Source: Clostridiaceae bacterium
Lineage (GTDB): Bacteria; Bacillota; Clostridia; DSM-8532
DNA: 7,413 bases
Direction: 5' to 3'
Assembly (NCBI GenBank): GCA_025361665.1
Contig: JANYKF010000388.1
Coordinates: 1 to 7,413, forward strand
The first letter of the stretch is position 1. Every line of letters starts with the position of its first letter. The position numbers and the translations under genes were made by a program. Shown here in pieces: positions 1-5,142 of the stretch. The notes under the pieces are model-generated. The model was not told the origin of the DNA and made no database searches. It was given only the letters and a program-made list of their open reading frames with translations.

Positions 1-98
1 TTTGGTGCCATCCGGCGGCATTTGCCGCCGGATGCATGCAAGTTGCAAAATGCAACTTGCATGAAAAAGTCGAAAATCGACTTTTTACACCAGAATCA
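1..98 (+). repeat. Hairpin-array repeat, right part (left copy, cut by window edge)
   Basis: This is a chain of perfect palindromes separated by 1-2 bases. The first has arms ATCCGGCGGC/GCCGCCGGAT (10-33), the second ATGCAAGTTGCA/TGCAACTTGCAT (36-62), and the third AAAAAGTCGA/TCGACTTTTT (64-86). The terminal sequence ACACCAGAATC (87-97) follows. Bases 1-7 (TTTGGTG) match the right half of a fourth palindrome seen whole in the other copy, so the element continues beyond the window. Aligned with 3884-3981, 93 of 98 bases agree, and similarity stops immediately afterwards. It begins 17 bp past the rluD stop codon. No coding function is likely. It is the right end of the same element described at 3779-3980. 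Confidence 0.85.
64..86 (-). terminator. Possible rluD terminator within the hairpin array
   Basis: Read on the minus strand, downstream of rluD, a GTCGA/TCGAC stem is followed by TTTTT and preceded by AAAAA. This is the form of a weak bidirectional intrinsic terminator. The GC-rich hairpin at 10-33 lies just beyond and could reinforce it. It is the only terminator-like structure close after rluD. The short GC core makes efficiency uncertain, and the same module occurs twice more, at 3947-3969 and 4001-4023, where it does not follow a gene. Confidence 0.4.
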
Positions 99-114
99 TG
101 ATTGCATCCATTCC

Positions 115-1140
115 CTATTGTTCCCGCTTTTCAAGTATGCCCACCAATTTTTTCATCCAGACCGGATCATCCGATTCGAAAATCATGCTTTCCCCGGTTG
201 CGGGATGACTGAGCCTCAGTTGACGCGCATGAAGCGCCTGCCCCTCGGTGTCCATCAACCTGCATGGCGAGCCGTATACGGTGTCTCCCGTGATCGGATG
301 CCCCAGATAAGCCATATGCACCCGGATCTGATGGGTTCTTCCCGTTTCCAGCTCAAACTCCATCAGGGAATGGGAACGATACCGTCGCAGCACGCGATAA
401 CGGGTGACGGCGCGCCGTCCGTTCCGGCGATTGATCCCCATCTTTTTCCGCTCTTTGACATGTCTTCCGATAGGCGCGTCCACGACGCCTTCGTCGGCCT
501 TCACGACGCCGTCGACAACAGCCCGGTAGATGCGGGATATGCCATGCGACTGCAAGGCTTCGGACAAGGACTGGTGGGCGGCATTGTTCTTGGCCACAAC
601 CAGCAGCCCGGATGTATCCTTGTCAATCCGGTGAACGATGCCGGGCCTGATGATGCCGTTGATATCGGAGAGCCTGCTCCCGCAATGGAACATGAGCGCG
701 TTCACGAGGGTCCCGTCCGGGTTTCCCGGTGCCGGGTGCACGACCATTCCTTTTGGCTTGTCCACGACCAGGATGTCATCATCCTCGTAAACAATGTCCA
801 GTGGAATGTCTTGAGGAAGTGCCTCGAGCGGAACGGCCGCCGGGATGGAAACAGCAAGGTGCTGGCCAGCCTTGAGCTTCATCCCGGATTTGCCTGGTTT
901 TCCATCGACAAGCACACGCTTCTCATCCACCAGCTGCCCAATCCTGGAACGCGACAACTCCGGCAGCAGGGTGACAAGATGCACATCAAGACGGTCGCCG
1001 GGAGTCAACACGGTAAAACCATGATGAGTTTCCGTCATTTCGAGACTTGCCTCTTCGTCAAGCATGTCTGGAATCAAAATACCCTGGTCTGGAATCAAGG
1101 AATCCTCGCCATCAGGCAAGGATTCCTTGTCGGAACTCAT
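115..1140 (-). CDS. rluD: RluD-family 23S rRNA pseudouridine synthase
   Basis: This enzyme isomerises uridine to pseudouridine in RNA. The RluD family acts in the cytoplasm on large-subunit rRNA. In the 341-residue version, an S4 RNA-binding domain spans about residues 49-95 (DRLDVHL to KLKAGQHL). The catalytic domain follows, with EDDDILVVDKPKGMVVHP near 119-136. The catalytic motif is HRIDKDTSGLL with Asp173 as nucleophile, and RTHQIRVH lies at 268-275. The end of lspA lies 7 bp upstream, the lspA–rluD order common in Firmicutes, so cotranscription is likely. The start is uncertain. ATG codons at 1185 and 1164 would overlap lspA and have no clear Shine-Dalgarno sequence, while 1140 has only a weak one. 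ATG at 1038 gives 307 residues, close to usual RluD length, with GAGG 11 bp upstream. The exact uridine target cannot be read from sequence; a YlyB-type paralogue is equally possible. Confidence 0.93.
   Translation of the reverse strand: MSSDKESLPDGEDSLIPDQGILIPDMLDEEASLEMTETHHGFTVLTPGDRLDVHLVTLLPELSRSRIGQLVDEKRVLVDGKPGKSGMKLKAGQHLAVSIPAAVPLEALPQDIPLDIVYEDDDILVVDKPKGMVVHPAPGNPDGTLVNALMFHCGSRLSDINGIIRPGIVHRIDKDTSGLLVVAKNNAAHQSLSEALQSHGISRIYRAVVDGVVKADEGVVDAPIGRHVKERKKMGINRRNGRRAVTRYRVLRRYRSHSLMEFELETGRTHQIRVHMAYLGHPITGDTVYGSPCRLMDTEGQALHARQLRLSHPATGESMIFESDDPVWMKKLVGILEKREQ
1096..1129 (-). promoter_or_regulatory. Strong hairpin at the 5' end of the rluD frame
   Basis: The minus strand carries CAAGGAATCCT and, after a short centre, AGGATTCCTTG, a perfect 11-bp inverted repeat. 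The centre adds a U·G pair and GCC/GGC around a TGAT loop, giving a nearly continuous 15-bp stem in the rluD message. It starts 8 nt after the ATG at 1140 and lies 58 nt before the alternative ATG at 1038. It could control translation, attenuate transcription between lspA and rluD, or mark RNA processing. The structure is seen directly; its function is inference. Confidence 0.55.
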
Positions 1141-1147
1141 GTTTCCG

Positions 1148-1639
1148 TCATTCTTTCTTTTCATGCTGGACAACCCCCGGTTCATGATAGAGGAACAAAA
1201 GCCACACGGCTAGAAACACCGCACCCACATCTACACAGATGTCTGCAAAATTGAAGACTGGAAAATCATACCCGAACGGGTAGAAATGGAGAAAGTCCAC
1301 CACAAACCCTTGCCTGACCCGATCAATCAGATTGCCGGCCGCACCGGCCAACAAAAGGGACAAAGGCAGCCGGGCCCGGAATTCGCTGAATTTCACAAAA
1401 AACCGGACCATCACGATCAAGGCTATCAGGGTGACGGCCACCAGAACCCATCGCATGTCCTGCATGATGCTGAAAGCGGCTCCCCGGTTCTCCAGGTAAG
1501 TCAGATAGAAAAACCCCGGAATGACTTCCCGTTCCGAATAGACTGTCCGATTAGCCGATATGTACACCTTTGCAGCCTGATCCAGCGCGATAAGGACGGC
1601 AATGGGCAAAAGCCAGAATGTCCAGGTCCATTTTTTCAT
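1148..1639 (-). CDS. lspA: Lipoprotein signal peptidase (signal peptidase II)
   Basis: This integral-membrane aspartyl protease cleaves the signal peptide of prolipoproteins after Lgt has lipidated the lipobox cysteine. The protein is 163 residues, the usual family size. Hydrophobic segments lie near residues 4-22, 59-82, 90-104 and 135-153, matching the four-helix topology. Conserved elements are LDQ near 19-21, ENRGAAFS near 50-57, AGNLIDR near 101-107, GFVVDF with catalytic Asp115, and FNFAD with catalytic Asp133. The ATG at 1639 is chosen because GGGAG lies five bases before it; an in-frame ATG at 1663 lacks such a site. A short charged tail (VVQHEKKE) ends 7 bp before the favoured rluD start. 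The spoIID-type gene lies 135 bp upstream on the same strand. I see no convincing promoter or terminator in that gap, so readthrough is possible. Confidence 0.96.
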   Translation of the reverse strand: MKKWTWTFWLLPIAVLIALDQAAKVYISANRTVYSEREVIPGFFYLTYLENRGAAFSIMQDMRWVLVAVTLIALIVMVRFFVKFSEFRARLPLSLLLAGAAGNLIDRVRQGFVVDFLHFYPFGYDFPVFNFADICVDVGAVFLAVWLLFLYHEPGVVQHEKKE

Positions 1640-1774
1640 TTCTTCTCCCAGCGCGGCACGCACTTGCCATTCAACCGGTCATCCGGCGCGATGCATACTT
1701 GAGGTTCTGTCGGTTGCGGCGTGATGAATAAGTTCTTGCCAGAAATTCAAAAGGAAGGATTGACCGTGTGAATC

Positions 1775-3559
1775 CTATTGAATCGTGATACCTGGAAAAT
1801 AATACTGGAGAATCTGCGTGTATGTAAAACCATTGCGCGCAAATCCTTTCGCACCTTCCTGACTCATTCCGACACCGTGCCCCCAACCCAGGCCCGTGAA
1901 AACAAAAAGCCCGGAGGAAGTGCCCGTATATGCCAGACCTCCGTCCTGGCCAGCCGCAACGACCGCGCTGCCGTCCGCCGCGGCCGAAGAGACACCACTG
2001 GCACTCTGTACGAAAAGCCCACCCGGCTTCATGTTTGTGATCGTTCCATCCGCGCCGAGCACCGACATTGTCTCCGTACCGCCCAACGTATACATTTGAC
2101 TCGGAAACTCCAGCAGCGTGCGGCATGCATCCCGTTGAAACGTCATGCTCCCTTTCGTTCCGGTGATTCGAAGCTTGGTCACCCTTTTCGAAACGGAGAA
2201 TTCCATGGTGGTAACCGTCAGGACATTCCCCAAATCCAATCCCGCTGTCTGGAGATACCGTTCAACATCCGAGGGCGTCAGGATTTTCTGCCAGAAATAA
2301 TTATAGGAGGTCTTTGATTCGTAGGGATCGGGAACGCTTTTCAGGTAAGGGAAATCGAAACCCCATACATTCCTGTTGTCCTCCGTCATGCCTCCGCTGG
2401 AGCTGAAGTAGAACAGGCTGGCCAATTCACCATTGTAGAGCGCCTTGAGGCCCCGTGTCGCATCGACGGCTAGATTGGACTGCACTTTCTCGCCTTCATA
2501 CCCGCTGTATACCTGGGATTCAATGGTATCCGACAGATCGAATCCCCATTTTTTGTATTTCCCGATGTTTTTCAATGCGTATGTGCGCGCCGCCACTGCC
2601 TGGGCCATGATGGCCTCCGTTGGAGCCAACGCCTCGATTTCACTGGGAACAACCCCATACAGGTAAGGTTCGATGCCCACGATGTTGATCATGGTGAGGT
2701 CACTGTCGGCATATCGGCGGAACTCCATGGTTCCCCGGTACCGTTTGCCGTTTGCGGCCAACAGGGAACTCCCGTCCTTCGCGACGGCCGTCAGGGGACC
2801 GTTGAGACCCCCATACAGGCATACGGTTTCCAGATTCGCATCCAATACCGTCAAGCGGCTCGCGGAGGCCGGTATCACCGTAATGTCCGCACTGCCGGTG
2901 AGATCCGCCACAACCTGCTTTCCCGCATTCGCGGCACTCGAATCGATAAAGAAACCCGACCAGACAAACCAACCGTTCTCATACGCAGGATAGGCTTTCA
3001 CTCCGGAATTCCTGAGAACCCCTGCCACATTCGAAGCGGTGGCGAAATCCGGCTGATTCCCCCCAATACGCAAATGGCAGGGCCCCGTGGCTTCCCCAAC
3101 GAACGGCATGCCGACCGATGGGGAATATTCCTGCGTCCTTCCGTCCGGAGACCTCACAAACCAAGTGTCTTTCCGGACAATGCAGATCTGGGCGTCCGCC
3201 TGATCCCATATCTGCATCGTCGTACCATCCGCAGCTGCGGCAGATAGGATAAGCCCCGAATCGGACCGCAGGGAGACGGTGCTGACGTTGTCTTTTCCAT
3301 AGTAGATGCCAACCCTTACGGATTCCGCATATTGCGCCGCCTGTGCCTTGAGACCGCCGGATAGCAGAACCCCTGGAATCGGGGTTGAGAAGGTTGTTGC
3401 CAGCAAGACCGCGGTCATCAGTAACATGGCTGCCATTTTTCCCGCATGGATCCGTTTGAATGTCTTTCGAATATTTTGTGTCATTTGACCCTTTTTTCTC
3501 ATTTGACCCTTTTTTCTCATTTGAATCCTTTGACTCATTTGAATCTTTCGTATCTTCAT
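1775..3559 (-). CDS. Secreted SpoIID/LytB-domain protein
   Basis: The 594-residue product is probably exported and acts on peptidoglycan. SpoIID-type proteins are lytic transglycosylases that cut glycan strands freed of stem peptides. A basic N-terminus is followed by a hydrophobic segment (about 41-66) and a likely signal-peptidase site after AQA near residue 74. Residues about 160-205 resemble a SPOR-type peptidoglycan-binding fold (CHLRIGG...GVKAYPAY...FVWSGFF), which is tentative. The SpoIID domain runs from about 275 to the end. It contains GIEPYLYGVVPSEIEALAPTE, with Glu307 at the catalytic position, then AVAARTYAL, FYFSSSGGMTEDNRNVWG, and terminal GLGWGHGVGMSQEGAKGFA. The ATG at 3559 is chosen because GGAGAGG lies just upstream, although the frame stays open to 3706. 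The first 30 residues come from an 18-bp repeat. The domain also occurs in vegetative proteins and in LytB, so sporulation is not proven. Confidence 0.93.
   Translation of the reverse strand: MKIRKIQMSQRIQMRKKGQMRKKGQMTQNIRKTFKRIHAGKMAAMLLMTAVLLATTFSTPIPGVLLSGGLKAQAAQYAESVRVGIYYGKDNVSTVSLRSDSGLILSAAAADGTTMQIWDQADAQICIVRKDTWFVRSPDGRTQEYSPSVGMPFVGEATGPCHLRIGGNQPDFATASNVAGVLRNSGVKAYPAYENGWFVWSGFFIDSSAANAGKQVVADLTGSADITVIPASASRLTVLDANLETVCLYGGLNGPLTAVAKDGSSLLAANGKRYRGTMEFRRYADSDLTMINIVGIEPYLYGVVPSEIEALAPTEAIMAQAVAARTYALKNIGKYKKWGFDLSDTIESQVYSGYEGEKVQSNLAVDATRGLKALYNGELASLFYFSSSGGMTEDNRNVWGFDFPYLKSVPDPYESKTSYNYFWQKILTPSDVERYLQTAGLDLGNVLTVTTMEFSVSKRVTKLRITGTKGSMTFQRDACRTLLEFPSQMYTLGGTETMSVLGADGTITNMKPGGLFVQSASGVSSAAADGSAVVAAGQDGGLAYTGTSSGLFVFTGLGWGHGVGMSQEGAKGFARNGFTYTQILQYYFPGITIQ
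3481..3559 (-). repeat. In-frame 18-bp repeat carrying repeated start codons
   Basis: On the plus strand 3481-3498 and 3499-3516 are identical 18-bp units. They are followed by two diverged units at 3517-3534 and 3535-3552. Read on the gene strand, each unit encodes a hexapeptide starting with Met (MSQRIQ, MRKKGQ, MRKKGQ). Most also supply a purine-rich stretch (AAAGGA or AAGGG) 4-5 bases before the next ATG. The SpoIID-type protein therefore has in-frame Met codons at residues 1, 8, 14, 20 and 26, all before the signal peptide's hydrophobic core. A unit gained or lost would not shift the frame. Confidence 0.85.
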
Positions 3560-3614
3560 GTTTCCTCTCCCAGTCCATTCGGGCGATGATGTGAAAGGCA
3601 CCGGCATGGACATC

Positions 3615-3643
3615 ATTATACAGTTTCGGGGACGGCTTGTACA
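3615..3643 (-). promoter_or_regulatory. Promoter of the SpoIID-type gene
   Basis: On the minus strand TGTACA (3638-3643) is separated by 17 bp from a perfect TATAAT (3615-3620). That is the form of a housekeeping sigma promoter: the -35 matches TTGACA at four of six places and the -10 at all six. Transcription would begin about 50 nt before the ATG at 3559. This also supports the shorter start, because in-frame ATGs further upstream would lie at or before the promoter. Confidence 0.6.
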
Positions 3644-3702
3644 CTGACGATGCTTTTCCGCTGAATAAATCAAACAGGGACTTTTGACCCATGCTTCCAT
3701 GA

Positions 3703-3716
3703 CCAATGGACATTGG
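3703..3716. promoter_or_regulatory. Short dyad upstream of the SpoIID promoter
   Basis: CCAATGGACATTGG is a palindrome with 6-bp arms and a two-base centre, about 60 bp upstream of the promoter's -35 element. Its size and symmetry would fit an operator for a dimeric regulator, but a single 14-bp dyad can arise by chance and no second copy is visible. Confidence 0.2.
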
Positions 3717-3778
3717 AGGACCTTCCATTTTGGTTCATGCTTGTGATGGGTAAATATTTCATGTCAGATTTCAAACTT

Positions 3779-3980
3779 GATTCTGGTGTAAAAACTCACT
3801 TTTGTGAGTTTTTATGCAGGATATCTCTGACATCCTGCATGTTGAAGGTACATTTTGTGCCTTCAACACACCAAATCACGTGATTCGGTGCCATCTGGCG
3901 GCATTTGCCGCCGGATGCATGCAAGCTGCAAAATGCAACTTGCATGAAAAAGTCGAAAATCGACTTTTTGCACGAGAATC
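3779..3980 (+). mobile_element. Hairpin-array element, complete copy (MITE-like)
   Basis: The 202-bp element has imperfect inverted termini: GATTCTGGTGTAAAAA at the left matches the reverse complement of the right end at 14 of 16 positions. Seven different palindromes sit end to end between them, with 0-2 bases of spacing: 3790-3813, 3814-3840, 3841-3867, 3869-3890, 3893-3916, 3919-3945 and 3947-3969. Three have 12-bp arms with 3-base loops; the fourth is a loopless palindrome centred on CACGTG. AAACTT stands on both sides (3773-3778 and 3981-3986) and may be a target-site duplication. No transposase is encoded, so any movement would need an enzyme supplied elsewhere. Alternatives are a structured intergenic RNA or a BIME-like repeat. 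That it is a repeated unit is well supported; mobility is inferred. Confidence 0.65.
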
Positions 3981-4054
3981 AAACTTTGCTGCCATCAGCA
4001 AAAAAGTCGAAAATCGACTTTTTGCACGAGAATCAAACTTTGCTGCCATCAGCA
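3947..4054 (+). repeat. 54-bp perfect tandem duplication of the element's right end
   Basis: 3947-4000 and 4001-4054 are identical. Each unit contains the last palindrome of the array (arms AAAAAGTCGA/TCGACTTTTT), the terminus GCACGAGAATC, and flanking DNA that forms a small hairpin, TTTGCTG/CAGCAAA around CCAT. Because the unit crosses the element boundary, the duplication probably followed insertion. It places a second copy of the right terminus 54 bp downstream. Absence of any difference between units suggests a recent event or ongoing homogenisation. Confidence 0.9.
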
Positions 4055-4121
4055 AAGAGATGTGCATAACGGAAGCAACACTCGCCTGTTTGTTGGGCCT
4101 TGAATGGAAAGGATGAGGAAT

Positions 4122-5072
4122 ATGTTGAAGAATCATCTTCATAAGAAAAATGGCATGGTTTCGCGTTTCCTGATCAGCGAACGAGGCAGTTCCATGATAT
4201 TCTTCGCCTTGTCGCTGATTGTGATTGCAGGCAGTGCGGCACTCGTCACGGACATCGGGATGCTTGCCATGGAAAAGGCCCGATTGGGAAATGCCGTCGA
4301 TGCCGCCACGCTGGCCGCCACCCGGGCCCATTTGGAACGACCGGGCACCGAAAGGACTGTCGCCGCCTCATATCTGGAAAAAAATGGTTTTCCAGGGATT
4401 CAATTCAATCTGGATATCGACTTGCAAGATAACACGCTGGAAATCATGGCTTCAGAAGATGTCCCGTACGGGTTCGGCAGAATTCTCGGAGTCGACAAGG
4501 CGATTGCCCATTCAAGAGCCGCAGCGAAAGTATTGCCTGTTCTCAGCATGACACATGGCATCCGCCCGTTTGCCCTTTCCGACATGCCCTTGGTTTTCGG
4601 TGCTTCCTATACGCTGAAAAATGGTGGCGGCAGCGGATATACCGGAAACTACGGCGCCATCGCACTGGGTGGAAACGGTGCTTCAAATTATCTTGACAAT
4701 ATTGTCGAAGGTTATGATGGCCGTCTGATGGTTGGGGACCAGATCGATACGGAACCCGGCAACATGAGCGGACCGACATACAACGGCGTCACGTCGCTGC
4801 TGGCCGATTGCATTCACAATCCGAAATGTACGGCGACGTCATTTGAACCTGACTGTGCCCGGCTGATCACCATTGTCATCGTCGACAGCATGGCGGTCAA
4901 TGGTCGAAAAACCGTCAAGATCAAGGGCTTTGCATCCTTCTTCCTCACAGGAGTCGATGGTCAGGGAAAAGACAGCGTTGTCCACGGCACTTTTGTTCGA
5001 AGCATCACATCGGGCGAAATGGATGAAGGCCAATCCGATTATGGTTTGTACGGCGTCCGGCTGATTCAATAA
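4122..5072 (+). CDS. TadE/TadG-like single-span membrane protein
   Basis: The 316-residue protein has a short basic N-terminus, then ERGSSMIFFALSLIVIAGSAALVTDIG. This hydrophobic helix (about residues 24-46) is typical of the TadG-like N-terminal family linked to Flp/Tad pili. LGNAVDAATLAATRAHL follows, the usual Ala-rich start of the exported part. The remainder should lie outside the membrane and is Gly/Asn-rich in the middle (near 170-190); I recognise no enzyme motif there. Three cysteines cluster near residues 230-248. ATG at 4122 is favoured because AAAGGA precedes it by 8 bases; ATGs at 4104 and 4113 lie at or before that site. No tad/cpa ATPase, secretin or prepilin peptidase gene is adjacent, so it may be an orphan or work with a distant locus. 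The hairpin-array element lies directly upstream. It converges with glpK, leaving 70 bp between the stops. Confidence 0.8.
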   Translation: MLKNHLHKKNGMVSRFLISERGSSMIFFALSLIVIAGSAALVTDIGMLAMEKARLGNAVDAATLAATRAHLERPGTERTVAASYLEKNGFPGIQFNLDIDLQDNTLEIMASEDVPYGFGRILGVDKAIAHSRAAAKVLPVLSMTHGIRPFALSDMPLVFGASYTLKNGGGSGYTGNYGAIALGGNGASNYLDNIVEGYDGRLMVGDQIDTEPGNMSGPTYNGVTSLLADCIHNPKCTATSFEPDCARLITIVIVDSMAVNGRKTVKIKGFASFFLTGVDGQGKDSVVHGTFVRSITSGEMDEGQSDYGLYGVRLIQ

Positions 5073-5104
5073 CAGGAATCCATGTTCAGGAAATCATGAT
5101 CGGC

Positions 5105-5135
5105 AATCGTTTTCCAGGAATCGTTTTTTCCGGAA
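5105..5135. repeat. Short direct repeat between convergent genes
   Basis: AATCGTTTTCCAGGAA (5105-5120) is followed by AATCGTTTTTTCCGGAA (5119-5135), two overlapping near-copies. Further GGAATC words occur close by at 5076 and 5146. No clear stem-and-U-tract terminator is visible in the 70-bp gap between the Tad-like gene and glpK, so where these convergent transcripts stop is unclear. Confidence 0.4.
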
Positions 5136-5142
5136 CCCTTTA

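Larger units (their letters stand above)
3560..4121. other. 562-bp divergent intergenic region
   Basis: This non-coding stretch lies between the minus-strand SpoIID-type gene and the plus-strand Tad-like gene. From left to right it holds the SpoIID-type gene's leader and promoter (3560-3643) and about 135 bp with only a short dyad at 3703-3716. Next come the complete hairpin-array element (3779-3980) and a tandem duplication of its right end (3947-4054). About 65 bp of plain leader then lead to the Tad-like gene. Open frames across it translate palindromic DNA and show no recognisable protein. I could not find a convincing promoter for the plus-strand gene. Confidence 0.8.

Noticed and set aside
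22..1254. 410-codon plus-strand open frame opposite rluD
   Set aside because: It is antisense to a clear RluD-family gene, runs through the hairpin repeat at its start, and shows no recognisable domain; it is a by-product of the codon use of the true gene.
2979..3728. 249-codon minus-strand frame starting upstream of the SpoIID-type gene
   Set aside because: Most of it overlaps the SpoIID-type gene in another frame, and the promoter at 3615-3643 lies inside its beginning. The first 55 or so codons look fairly protein-like but match nothing I know.
3947..4056. CRISPR array
   Set aside because: The two 54-bp units are directly adjacent and identical throughout, with no unique spacers and no cas genes nearby.
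3814..4116. 100-codon plus-strand open frame with an 18-residue repeat (KVENRLFARESNFAAISK)
   Set aside because: It is only the translation of the palindromic element and its 54-bp duplication, which happens to be a multiple of three. There is no ribosome binding site and no protein-like region outside the repeat.
4024..4121. Promoter for the Tad-like gene (TTGCTG with CATAAC)
   Set aside because: The spacing is 19 bp and the -10 match is poor, so I do not call it.
3876..4331. 151-codon minus-strand frame across the repeat and the Tad-like gene start
   Set aside because: It consists of repeat translation and antisense of a better supported gene.
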